Assembly (NCBI GenBank): GCA_010030605.1
Contig: RHCK01000060.1
Span: forward strand, 1-8,284
Length of the DNA stretch: 8,284 bases
Origin: Acidimicrobiia bacterium
Lineage (GTDB): Bacteria; Actinomycetota; Acidimicrobiia; Acidimicrobiales; Ilumatobacteraceae
Direction: 5' to 3'
Shown here: positions 1 to 5,453 of the stretch, piece after piece
Numbering within the stretch: position 1 is the first letter of the stretch
How the letters are laid out: the number at the start of each line of letters is the position of its first letter
Translations under genes and position numbers: made by a program
The notes under the pieces: model-generated
Database searches by the model: none
What the model saw: only the letters and a program-made list of their open reading frames with translations
Told to the model about the DNA's origin: nothing

Positions 1-608
1 GCTTGCTCCGACGACACCTTTCGGGCGGGACGACGCGGATGAATGCGCGCTCGATGAAGAATCTCGTCTCCGTAAATGTTTCCGATTCCCGCCACGAGCG
101 ACTGATCCAGCAGCGCCGCTTTCACGGGTCGAGCGGTCGATCGAAGTAGGTCTCTCAATTGCGCCAGATCCAAACCCTCCGACACGGGGTCCGGCCCGAG
201 TCGGGACAACTCGGGAACCACTTTCGATGCCATCGAAGGGTCGAACACCACCACCTCGCCGAACGTTCGGGGGTCGACGAAGCGAAGTTCCTCCTCGGGG
301 CGACCGGCAAGAGTCATCACCACATGGCTGTGCGGTGGTCGCACCGAATCGGTGCGATCGATCAACACCTGCCCGCTCATGCGCAAATGGATCATCATCT
401 GGTCCCCCGAATCCAGATCGATGATGAGGTATTTGCCTCGTCGTCGGGCCGCGATCGGCGTGGTCGCCGTCAGCCTTGCGATCACTTCCTCCCGACTGGT
501 TCGCCGCACCGAACGTTCACGACCGACTTCGACTCTCAAAATTCGACGCCCGACGAACCGTTGCTCCAGTCCACGGCGGACGGTTTCGACCTCGGGAAGT
601 TCAGGCAC
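1..608 (-). CDS. mutM: Formamidopyrimidine-DNA glycosylase (Fpg/MutM), C-terminus cut off by window edge
   Basis: This is a bifunctional base-excision-repair glycosylase/AP lyase that removes 8-oxoguanine and other oxidised purines from DNA. The 202 visible codons begin with the family's invariant N-terminus (V)PELPEVETVRRG. It supplies the catalytic proline (residue 2, N-terminal after Met removal) and Glu3. The beta-hairpin lysine lies in RRRGKY (Lys59). The intercalation loop residues are visible at QMMIHLRMSG (Met71/72) and VDPRTFG (Arg114, Phe116). The helix-two-turn-helix is at about 163-190 and contains GIGNIYGDEI. The family is usually about 270-290 residues, so roughly 70-90 residues, including the C-terminal zinc finger, lie beyond base 1. 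The GTG start at 608 is fixed by the PELPE motif, and no Shine-Dalgarno is visible. The start overlaps the end of rnc by 8 nt (GTGCCTGA), which implies translational coupling. It is the last visible gene of the leftward operon. Confidence 0.97.
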   Translation of the reverse strand, partial: MPELPEVETVRRGLEQRFVGRRILRVEVGRERSVRRTSREEVIARLTATTPIAARRRGKYLIIDLDSGDQMMIHLRMSGQVLIDRTDSVRPPHSHVVMTLAGRPEEELRFVDPRTFGEVVVFDPSMASKVVPELSRLGPDPVSEGLDLAQLRDLLRSTARPVKAALLDQSLVAGIGNIYGDEILHRARIHPRRPARKVSSEQ

Positions 609-1386
609 GACTGGTGTCGACGCCACGCGCGGCGAGAACGGCGAGTGCGCCCACCGATGCGGCTTGGGCGGCGATCTTCTTCGATCGCCCTTCGGCGCGA
701 CCCATCTCCTCGCCGTTGATCACGACCACGGCGGTGAACGTGGGCTCATGAGCGGCACCCTCGGACGAGATCTCCACCAATGGTGGACGGCTCCATTCGC
801 GCACGCACACGCGAATGAGGTGGCTTCGAGCGTCGAAATCCTCCAGACGCTCGAAGGAGCCGCTCAAACGGCTTCGAATCAACGTCTGGACGAACGGCTG
901 AGCCTTTTGCGGCCCGCCATCCAGATACAAGGCACCGATGAACGCTTCCAGAGCGTCGGCCAGAATCGATGTCTTCGATCGACCACCCGCATCGTCCTCG
1001 CCGGCACCAAGCAAGAGTTGTGAACCGAGATCGATTTCGCGAGCGATCTCGGCCAGCATCTCGGCGTTCACCAGACTCTTGCGGATGTCGGTGAGAGATC
1101 CTTCGTCACGCTCGGGAAATTCGGCGTAGATCATGTCGGTGACGACCCACTGCAGAATCGCGTCCCCCAAGAACTCGAGCCTCTCGTTCGATGGACGACC
1201 CGCGTTCTCACCACACCATGAGCGGTGGCTCATCGACTGAACGCCAAGTTCGCGATCGGTGAAACGATGCGCCGCCACCTTCATGGTCCAGTCGTCGAAC
1301 GCCAGTCCACCGCGTCCACGAGCCGGACGACGTCGACGCGAGGCGATTCGGGCTCGGTTGCGAAGCCGCGACAACATCCCGGCCAT
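601..1386 (-). CDS. rnc: Ribonuclease III
   Basis: RNase III is a double-strand-specific endoribonuclease that processes the rRNA precursor and structured mRNAs as a homodimer in the cytoplasm. The 261-residue product carries the family signature NERLEFLGD at 67-75, with metal-binding residues Glu68, Glu71 and Asp75. The second acidic pair is in LADALEAFIGALYLD (Asp144, Glu147), so the full catalytic set is present. A double-stranded-RNA-binding domain occupies about 183-253 and ends in the typical GRSKKIAAQAA helix. The ATG at 1386 lies 12 nt after the acpP stop and has no clear SD. It gives an unusual arginine-rich extension of about 34 residues before the RNase III fold begins near MKVAAHRF. 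An internal ATG at 1284 (residue 35) is an alternative start, but it also lacks an SD. Downstream, the TGA overlaps the mutM start. The rnc-mutM order is standard in actinobacteria. Confidence 0.97.
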   Translation of the reverse strand: MAGMLSRLRNRARIASRRRRPARGRGGLAFDDWTMKVAAHRFTDRELGVQSMSHRSWCGENAGRPSNERLEFLGDAILQWVVTDMIYAEFPERDEGSLTDIRKSLVNAEMLAEIAREIDLGSQLLLGAGEDDAGGRSKTSILADALEAFIGALYLDGGPQKAQPFVQTLIRSRLSGSFERLEDFDARSHLIRVCVREWSRPPLVEISSEGAAHEPTFTAVVVINGEEMGRAEGRSKKIAAQAASVGALAVLAARGVDTSRA

Positions 1387-1398
1387 GTGATCGCCGAT

Positions 1399-1725
1399 TT
1401 ACTTGGCGTGCTTTTGCACGTGCGCGAGAACGAAATCCACGGCGTCGCGAACCGTCTTCAGATCGGCTAGATCCTCGTCTTCGATACGAAAGTCGACGGT
1501 ACGTTCGCTCAGTTCCTCCTCGAGAGCATCGACGAGTTCCACCAAGGCGAGCGAATCGGCGTGGAGGTCATCCTTGAACGACTGACCTTCGGAAATGCTT
1601 TCCGGATCGATTTCGAGGATGTCGACCAACTGGTCGCGAACGATGGCGAACACCGCACTGCGGTCGAGTGGGGTCTTGACGACATGAGTTTCAGCGGGCA
1701 CGACTTCCTCCGAGGATCGGGACAT
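1399..1725 (-). CDS. acpP: Acyl carrier protein
   Basis: ACP carries growing fatty acyl chains on a 4'-phosphopantetheine arm for the type II fatty acid synthase and hands them to acyltransferases such as PlsX. From the ATG at 1725 the product is 108 residues. The attachment site is Ser58 in DLHADSLALVELVDALEEE, a near-perfect match to the ACP consensus around DSL. Helices I, II and III of the four-helix bundle can be followed from about residue 21 to 105, and the protein is strongly acidic as expected. It has about 20 residues before the fold that Escherichia coli ACP lacks. A second possible start is a GTG at 1701 (100 residues), preceded at 5 nt by a strong SD, GGAGG (1707-1711). The ATG at 1725 has no SD but sits just after a -10-like TAGAAT. 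The longer open frame up to 1785 is rejected because it would overlap plsX. It follows plsX by 43 nt and precedes rnc by 12 nt. Confidence 0.95.
   Translation of the reverse strand: MSRSSEEVVPAETHVVKTPLDRSAVFAIVRDQLVDILEIDPESISEGQSFKDDLHADSLALVELVDALEEELSERTVDFRIEDEDLADLKTVRDAVDFVLAHVQKHAK
1706..1711 (-). promoter_or_regulatory. Shine-Dalgarno supporting an internal GTG start of acpP
   Basis: GGAGGA reads on the minus strand 4 nt before the GTG codon at 1699-1701, with the core GGAGG 5 nt away. It is the closest match to the anti-SD consensus seen around any start in the window. It lies inside the first codons of the ATG-1725 version of acpP. Use of this site would give a 100-residue ACP. 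A purine-rich run encoding Glu-Glu could also produce this match by chance. Confidence 0.4.
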
Positions 1726-1730
1726 CCGTG

Positions 1731-1736
1731 ATTCTA
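1731..1736 (-). promoter_or_regulatory. Candidate -10 element for acpP
   Basis: TAGAAT on the minus strand matches the sigma-70-type -10 consensus TATAAT at five of six positions. It lies in the 43-nt plsX-acpP gap. Five nt separate it from the ATG at 1725, so a transcript starting 6-8 nt downstream would be leaderless or nearly so. Alternatively it would have a leader of about 24 nt that places the GGAGGA site before the GTG at 1701. I see no good -35 at 16-18 nt spacing, which is common in actinobacterial promoters but weakens the call. Confidence 0.35.
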
Positions 1737-1768
1737 ACGAAGCCCGAGGACCGAGGCGGGGCGACCAA

Positions 1769-2734
1769 TCACGGATTGATGGCACGCCGAATGTGGCCCA
1801 CCATGTCGCATTCGACCATGTCGGCGGCCACCTTGATGCCGTTCACCATTGCTCGGGCCGACGAGGAACCGTGCGAGATGATGCACACGCCATCGACTCC
1901 CAACAAAACCGCTCCCCCCGTGGAATCGGGATCGACGCTGTCGTAGAGGGGCAGGAGAGCCGGGAAAAGCGCGTCGGCGTGCGGCTTGTACTCGTCCTTC
2001 GAACCGAACGCGGCGATGAGAGCTTTCACCAAGGTCTTCATGCCGCCTTCGAGAGTCTTCAACACGACGTTGCCGGTGAAGCCGTCGGTGACCACCACGT
2101 CGACATCATCGGTCATCACGTCACGTCCCTCGACGTTGCCGATGAAATTGATTCCTTGGGCCTGAGCGAGAAGTTCGTAGGCCTCCTTGCGGAGCGAATC
2201 GCCCTTGCCGGGTTCCTCACCGATGGACAACAGACCCACACGCGGCGTGTCGACGCCGTAACGATGGTGCGAGTACACCGACCCCATGATCGCGAACTGC
2301 ACGAGCCATTCGGCGGCCACTTCGGCATTGGCACCGGCGTCCAACAACACCGTCGGGCGTCCGCCGGGAACGGGGATCGGGGTCGCGATGGCCGGCCGCT
2401 TAACCCCGGAGATGCGACCCATCTTCAACAACGCCGAGGCCATCGTGGCTCCGGTGTTGCCGGCCGAGATCATGGCCGACGCCTTCCCGTCACGCACCGC
2501 TTCGGCCGCGCGAACGAGCGTGGAATCTTTCTTGCGTCGCACACCGTTCGCTGGATCTTCATCCATGCCGATGACCTCGGACGCGACGATCAGCGGGAGT
2601 TCACCGATCCCGGACATTCCTTCGGGACCAACCATGACGATGGGCAAACCCAATGCGGCGGCTTGCAGGGCACCCGCGACGATCTCATCCGGGGCGCGGT
2701 CGCCGCCCATGGCGTCGACGGCGATGGGCAACAT
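1769..2734 (-). CDS. plsX: Phosphate acyltransferase PlsX
   Basis: PlsX converts acyl-ACP and inorganic phosphate to acyl-phosphate, the donor used by PlsY to acylate glycerol-3-phosphate, so it links fatty acid synthesis to phospholipid synthesis at the membrane surface. The 321-residue product is close to the usual length of about 330. Family motifs occur in order: VDAMGGDRAP (6-15), SAGNTGA (90-96), RPAIA (113-117), LDAGAN (131-136), GLLSIGEE with a following GKG (167-178), GNVEGRD (199-205), VVVTDGFTGNV (213-223) and GVDGVCIISHGSS (279-291). The start at MLPIAVDAMGG is chosen because PlsX proteins begin a few residues before VDAMGGD; the frame extends further upstream but would overlap rpmF. 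The gap from rpmF is 16 nt, with no SD visible. It lies directly upstream of acpP, whose product supplies its substrate. The rpmF-plsX pairing is widely conserved in bacteria. Confidence 0.97.
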   Translation of the reverse strand: MLPIAVDAMGGDRAPDEIVAGALQAAALGLPIVMVGPEGMSGIGELPLIVASEVIGMDEDPANGVRRKKDSTLVRAAEAVRDGKASAMISAGNTGATMASALLKMGRISGVKRPAIATPIPVPGGRPTVLLDAGANAEVAAEWLVQFAIMGSVYSHHRYGVDTPRVGLLSIGEEPGKGDSLRKEAYELLAQAQGINFIGNVEGRDVMTDDVDVVVTDGFTGNVVLKTLEGGMKTLVKALIAAFGSKDEYKPHADALFPALLPLYDSVDPDSTGGAVLLGVDGVCIISHGSSSARAMVNGIKVAADMVECDMVGHIRRAINP

Positions 2735-2750
2735 CAGAGTGGGTGCGAAA

Positions 2751-2927
2751 TCAGACTTCGACAGCGACGCGGTTCTTGTACCAACCGCAGGCGTTGCACA
2801 CCGTGTGGGGCAACTTGGCCGAACCACAACGCGGGCAGAGGCTGCGCGACGGTGCGCCGAGCTTCCAGGCGCCCGCCCGGTGGCTCCGCGACTTCATTTT
2901 CGACTTTTTCTTCTTCGGAACAGCCAC
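2751..2927 (-). CDS. rpmF: 50S ribosomal protein L32 (bL32), zinc-ribbon form
   Basis: L32 is a small protein of the large ribosomal subunit. The 58-residue product begins (V)AVPKKKKSKMKSRSHRAG, the characteristic basic bL32 N-terminus, followed by a zinc ribbon with Cys31, Cys34, Cys44 and Cys47 (CPRC and CNAC). All four cysteines are present, so this is the zinc-binding paralogue type rather than the cysteine-free type some actinobacteria express under zinc limitation. The start is a GTG at 2927, fixed by the AVPKKK motif and by a good SD, GAGGAG, 9 nt upstream. It lies 73 nt after the DUF177 gene and 16 nt before plsX. Confidence 0.97.
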   Translation of the reverse strand: MAVPKKKKSKMKSRSHRAGAWKLGAPSRSLCPRCGSAKLPHTVCNACGWYKNRVAVEV

Positions 2928-2936
2928 GTCGATCTT

Positions 2937-2942
2937 CTCCTC
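2937..2942 (-). promoter_or_regulatory. Ribosome binding site of rpmF
   Basis: GAGGAG on the minus strand lies 9 nt before the GTG start of rpmF. It fixes the non-ATG start and is one of the few clear SD sequences in this leftward cluster, where most other genes rely on overlapping or adjacent stop/start codons. Confidence 0.8.
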
Positions 2943-2956
2943 GTAACAGCCTCGTG

Positions 2957-2962
2957 AGGATA
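2957..2962 (-). promoter_or_regulatory. Possible -10 element for rpmF
   Basis: TATCCT on the minus strand fits the relaxed TAnnnT pattern of actinobacterial -10 elements. It would place a transcript start in the 73-nt gap before rpmF, leaving a short leader that contains the GAGGAG site. No -35 is recognisable. It is a weak call that rests mainly on position. Confidence 0.2.
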
Positions 2963-2967
2963 GCGGT

Positions 2968-2991
2968 GACCGGGGCCATTCCCCCACGGTC
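2968..2991 (-). other. Inverted repeat (hairpin) between the DUF177 gene and rpmF
   Basis: On the minus strand, GACCGTGG and CCCCGGTC can pair over eight positions with one T/C mismatch around an 8-nt loop. The hairpin sits in the widest intergenic gap of the leftward cluster. No T-run follows, so it does not look like an intrinsic terminator. It could be an RNA-processing site, a partial attenuator or a chance GC-rich fold. Confidence 0.4.
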
Positions 2992-3000
2992 CCGAGGCGA

Positions 3001-3513
3001 TCACTCCGGAAGTTGGTCGCGAATGGCGTCCAACCCGGCCCAGCGGGGGTCGGGGGTCTCGATTCGGCAGCCACAATCGCCCAGGTTCCGGTCGGCCCCG
3101 CAGGCGGGACACAGTCCGGCGCAATCGGGGCGGCAGACGGGCGAATCGGGCAAGTCGAGCAAGACCGACTCGCGGACCATGGTCGCCAGGTCGATCTGGT
3201 CGTTCTCGATCGGGAAGGCGTCCGGGTCGGTCAGATTCACCTGATACAGCTCGTGAACCTCGAGCGACAGGGTTCCGGTGAGCGGGGTCAGGCACCGTCG
3301 ACAGTCACCCCGAAAATCGACCTGCACGCCCCCGTCGACCACGATCCCGTCGGACAGGCTTTCACAACGCAGTTCGACCTCGATCTCGCCTCCGGGCAAC
3401 AACCGAGCATCCTCGATGCCGAGCGCGTTCGGAGGCACCGACATATGCACGTCTTTCTGGGTCCCCGGACGCCGCAGCATCTCGAGAGCGTTGACGAGGA
3501 GCGGGTTCTTCAC
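3001..3513 (-). CDS. YceD/DUF177 family protein (23S rRNA accumulation)
   Basis: Members of this family are encoded just upstream of rpmF in most bacteria, and in E. coli and plants they are linked to normal 23S rRNA accumulation. The 170-residue product shows the family's C-terminal cysteine pattern: a CRRC pair at 71-74 inside GDCRRCLTPL, then a cluster CRPDCAGLCPACGADRN (127-143), with further cysteines at 147 and 149. This suggests metal binding. The N-terminus PLLVNALEMLRRPG matches the usual family opening and supports the GTG start at 3513 over the internal ATG at 3480. The GTG overlaps the stop of the upstream coiled-coil gene as GTGA, so the two are probably translationally coupled. 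The exact biochemical role is not known. I can identify the family with confidence but not an activity. Confidence 0.92.
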   Translation of the reverse strand: MKNPLLVNALEMLRRPGTQKDVHMSVPPNALGIEDARLLPGGEIEVELRCESLSDGIVVDGGVQVDFRGDCRRCLTPLTGTLSLEVHELYQVNLTDPDAFPIENDQIDLATMVRESVLLDLPDSPVCRPDCAGLCPACGADRNLGDCGCRIETPDPRWAGLDAIRDQLPE

Positions 3514-4139
3514 CGGTTGCGGGTGCTGTCCTGGTCGAAAAAGATCGCCCCGGACTCGTCAGAACCGGCGTCGACCCATCCGTCATCGGAGTCGGCGTGA
3601 CCGGATGCTTGGGTCTCGTTCGGGGTCTCACCGATCGCCAAACGACGACGCCCGGTGGCCACCGTCTTGGACAACTTGTCGAGCAGGATCTCGAAACTGG
3701 CGAGACGCTGATCCAAGAAGTCCTCGGTCTCGTTCTTCAGACGTCGCGACTCGTCTTCGGCGGCCTCCACGATCTGACGCGCCCGCTGTTCGGCGGCTCG
3801 AACCACCTCGGAACGCTGCACGAACCGTTCGGCCTGAACCTTGGCGGCGTCGATCAATTCATCGGCCTCGCGACGGGTGCGAGCGACGAACTCCTCGCGT
3901 TGCTTCATCATCCAACGGGCCTCGCGCAACTCGTTCGGCAAACGATGAAGTGCCTCTTCGAGAATCTCGATGATCACGTCGCGGTCGATGCGAGGGGTGG
4001 ACGACAACGGCATGTTGGGCGCCGTCGCGATGATGTCGATGGCACGACGCAACAACACTCCGGACGAACCGATCTGGTCGTCGGGACCGCGGTCGTACGA
4101 TCCGGTGTCGTCGTCGAAGTCGTCGAATGTGGTGTTCAT
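3510..4139 (-). CDS. DivIVA-like coiled-coil protein, probable SepIVA counterpart
   Basis: The 209-residue product has an acidic, probably disordered N-terminus (1-24), a short helical segment, and a long charged heptad-rich region at about 55-165 (for example REARWMMKQREEFVARTRRE and AAEQRARQIVEAAEDESRR) predicted to form a coiled coil. It ends in a low-complexity acidic tail. There is no signal peptide or membrane segment. By position, between coaD and the YceD gene, it corresponds to the mycobacterial DivIVA-domain septum protein SepIVA (Rv2927c/MSMEG_2416), which sits next to a DUF177 gene and rnc-mutM. Such proteins act as cytoplasmic scaffolds for cell division and envelope growth. The function is therefore inferred from architecture and synteny, since coiled coils are weak evidence of homology. 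The start overlaps the coaD stop as ATGA, and the stop overlaps the next gene as GTGA. It could also be mistaken for an ATP-synthase b-type or Smc-type coiled coil. Confidence 0.88.
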   Translation of the reverse strand: MNTTFDDFDDDTGSYDRGPDDQIGSSGVLLRRAIDIIATAPNMPLSSTPRIDRDVIIEILEEALHRLPNELREARWMMKQREEFVARTRREADELIDAAKVQAERFVQRSEVVRAAEQRARQIVEAAEDESRRLKNETEDFLDQRLASFEILLDKLSKTVATGRRRLAIGETPNETQASGHADSDDGWVDAGSDESGAIFFDQDSTRNR

Positions 4140-4657
4140 GATGATCCTTCGCTGCCGCCCGAAGGCTTCCCAAAGATACCCGCCAGCGCCGAGGCCACCG
4201 ATGCGGGGACCATGTGGTCGATTCGCCCACCATATTGGGCGATTTCGCGAATGAAACGACTACTGATGTAAGCCTGATCGGCGCGACACGGCAGGTAGAC
4301 CGTGCGAACGCCCGTGACCGAGTGATTGGTGTGCGCCATTTGTTGCTCGACCTCGAAGTCTCCCGGTGTCCGCAAACCCTTCACGATGAAGTGCGCTCCA
4401 GCCACCGCGGCGGCCTGGACGGCCAGCCCGGGGAATGCATCGACCCGAACACCCGAGAGATGAGCAGTGCTCTGCCGTGCCAACTGCACGCGGTCGGCCA
4501 ACGGGATCAATCCACTCGGCTTGTCGGGGTTGTGCATCACCGCCACCACCACGTTGCCGAACAGCTCGACCGCCTGGGAGACGACGTCGAGGTGCCCATT
4601 GTGGAACGGGTCGAAACTGCCCGGGTACAGGACCGTGTGCGCGGGTGAGGAGGCCAT
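4136..4657 (-). CDS. coaD: Pantetheine-phosphate adenylyltransferase (CoaD)
   Basis: CoaD transfers AMP from ATP to 4'-phosphopantetheine to make dephospho-CoA, the fourth of the five steps from pantothenate to CoA. The 173-residue product (typical length 155-175) shows YPGSFDPFHNGH at 11-22 with the nucleotidyltransferase HxGH motif (His19, His22), Lys46 in the HNPDKPSG loop, and KGLRTPGDFEVEQQMAHTN at 93-111 with the substrate-binding arginine (Arg96). It also shows the C-terminal nucleotide-binding motif ISSRFIRE at 131-138. The last ten residues are a serine/glycine-rich tail. The ATG directly abuts the rsmD stop (TGAATG), with no SD, so re-initiation after rsmD is likely. The stop overlaps the next start as ATGA. 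CoA made here is the source of the phosphopantetheine arm on the ACP encoded further down the cluster. Confidence 0.97.
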   Translation of the reverse strand: MASSPAHTVLYPGSFDPFHNGHLDVVSQAVELFGNVVVAVMHNPDKPSGLIPLADRVQLARQSTAHLSGVRVDAFPGLAVQAAAVAGAHFIVKGLRTPGDFEVEQQMAHTNHSVTGVRTVYLPCRADQAYISSRFIREIAQYGGRIDHMVPASVASALAGIFGKPSGGSEGSS

Positions 4658-5230
4658 TCAGTGGGTAACGGTACCGCTCGATGGGCTCATCTGCTCGGAA
4701 TCATCCCGCTCCAAAAAGACCACCCACGTGCGCCCGTACCGCTTGGAACGCAAGGTTCGCCAGCCATTCGGGAGACTCAACTCCCGCCCGCTTTCGATCA
4801 CCACCACGGCATCGGGCGCCAGGGCCACCGCGACGAGGTCGAGCAGTTCCGTCCACCGGTCGAAGTCGTACGGGGGGTCGATCAGAGCCAGCGTCGCCCC
4901 GCGCTGGGCCACCACCGCCACGCCAACGTCGCCGGCGACCACCGTCGAGCGATCGTGCAGTCCGAGTTGGGAAACGTTGCCCCGAATGACGTCGAGAGCT
5001 CGTCGGTCACGTTCGATGAACGTGCATCGGCGAGCACCCCTCGAGAGAGCTTCGATCCCCAACGCGCCACTACCGGCGAACAGATCGAGAACCACGGCAT
5101 CGTCCACGACATCCATACTGACGAGAGCATTGAAGACCGCTTCTCGCGTGCGATCGGTGGTGGGACGCGTGGCATCACCCTCGGGAGCCTTGATGGAGCG
5201 TCCGCGCAAAGAACCGGCGACGACTCGCAT
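4658..5230 (-). CDS. rsmD: 16S rRNA (guanine-N2-)-methyltransferase RsmD
   Basis: RsmD uses S-adenosylmethionine to methylate G966 (E. coli numbering) of 16S rRNA. The 190-residue product matches the family's usual length and contains MRVVAGSLRGR at the start and RPTTDRTREAVFNAL at 22-36. The SAM-binding motif I is DLFAGSGALGIEALSRGA at 49-66, followed by an acidic residue at the end of strand 2 (Glu73). The catalytic motif IV is DPPY at 118-121, and YGRTWVVFL lies near the C-terminus. The start at 5230 agrees with the family N-terminus. It is the promoter-proximal gene of the leftward cluster and is divergent from the zinc-ribbon gene, with 40 bp between the two starts. The rsmD-coaD pair is strongly conserved in bacteria. 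Confidence 0.97.
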   Translation of the reverse strand: MRVVAGSLRGRSIKAPEGDATRPTTDRTREAVFNALVSMDVVDDAVVLDLFAGSGALGIEALSRGARRCTFIERDRRALDVIRGNVSQLGLHDRSTVVAGDVGVAVVAQRGATLALIDPPYDFDRWTELLDLVAVALAPDAVVVIESGRELSLPNGWRTLRSKRYGRTWVVFLERDDSEQMSPSSGTVTH

Positions 5231-5236
5231 GCGCCC

Positions 5237-5242
5237 ATGCTA
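5237..5242 (-). promoter_or_regulatory. Candidate -10 element for the leftward operon (rsmD)
   Basis: TAGCAT on the minus strand fits the TAnnnT pattern and lies 6 nt before the rsmD ATG, so transcription would start at or very near the start codon. This is the arrangement of a leaderless mRNA, and it agrees with the absence of an SD before rsmD. No convincing -35 is visible. The element falls inside the 40-bp divergent intergenic region. Confidence 0.35.
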
Positions 5243-5270
5243 CGGCGACGCGAGAAGGCAGACTGTCGTC

Positions 5271-5453
5271 ATGACCCCCGAGCCGGAGATCGAATGCATC
5301 GACTGCGGCGGGCGTTGCTATCTCACCACTCATGCGCGCGAAGACGGACGTTGGTATCCCGGCGACATCGTCACATACAAGTGTCGCGATTGCCTCGATC
5401 GCTGGGATCTGGTGATGCCCGACGAGGAAGAGTCCGATGACGATCGGCTCTGA
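5271..5453 (+). CDS. Small zinc-ribbon protein of unknown function
   Basis: The 60-residue product has two cysteine pairs, Cys9/Cys12 (ECIDC) and Cys38/Cys41 (KCRDC), about 25 residues apart. This spacing is typical of a single zinc ribbon binding one metal ion. An extra cysteine at 16 follows the first knuckle. Between the pairs are aromatic and basic residues (GRWYPGDIVTYK), and the C-terminal tail is very acidic (DEEESDDD, 51-58). There is no signal peptide or membrane helix, so it is probably cytoplasmic. The ATG has a modest SD (AGAAGG) 12 nt upstream. The gene is divergent from rsmD and overlaps the next gene by 17 nt. I do not recognise a named family. A nucleic-acid-binding or transcription-related role is only a possibility suggested by the fold. 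Confidence 0.75.
   Translation: MTPEPEIECIDCGGRCYLTTHAREDGRWYPGDIVTYKCRDCLDRWDLVMPDEEESDDDRL
5424..5430 (+). promoter_or_regulatory. Ribosome binding site of the large membrane protein gene
   Basis: GAGGAAG ends 6 nt before the ATG at 5437, a good SD at normal spacing. It lies inside the 3' end of the zinc-ribbon gene. It supports the chosen start and suggests the two genes share one transcript. Confidence 0.6.

Noticed and set aside
1726..1785. Upstream extension of acpP to an in-frame ATG at 1785
   Set aside because: It would overlap the end of plsX by 17 nt and add 20 residues with no ACP character. The ATG at 1725 or the GTG at 1701 fits better.
2735..2827. Upstream extension of plsX to an in-frame start at 2827
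   Set aside because: It would run into rpmF and precede the conserved PlsX N-terminus by more than 30 unrelated residues.
2968..2991. Reading the hairpin as a Rho-independent terminator
   Set aside because: No T-run follows the stem on the minus strand, and rpmF, plsX and acpP continue in the same direction.
1793..3244. 483-codon open frame on the plus strand opposite plsX, rpmF and the DUF177 gene
   Set aside because: Its product is rich in His, Gly, Arg and Asp without domain character. It lies wholly opposite genes with clear family motifs, and such long antisense frames are expected at this G+C content.
3597..4271. 224-codon plus-strand frame opposite the coiled-coil gene and the end of coaD
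   Set aside because: It has no recognisable motifs, and the opposite strand carries overlapping-start operon genes.
4467..5453. 328-codon plus-strand frame ending at the zinc-ribbon stop
   Set aside because: Most of it is antisense to coaD and rsmD. Only the last 60 codons, from the ATG at 5271 after the rsmD start, look like a real protein with paired cysteines.
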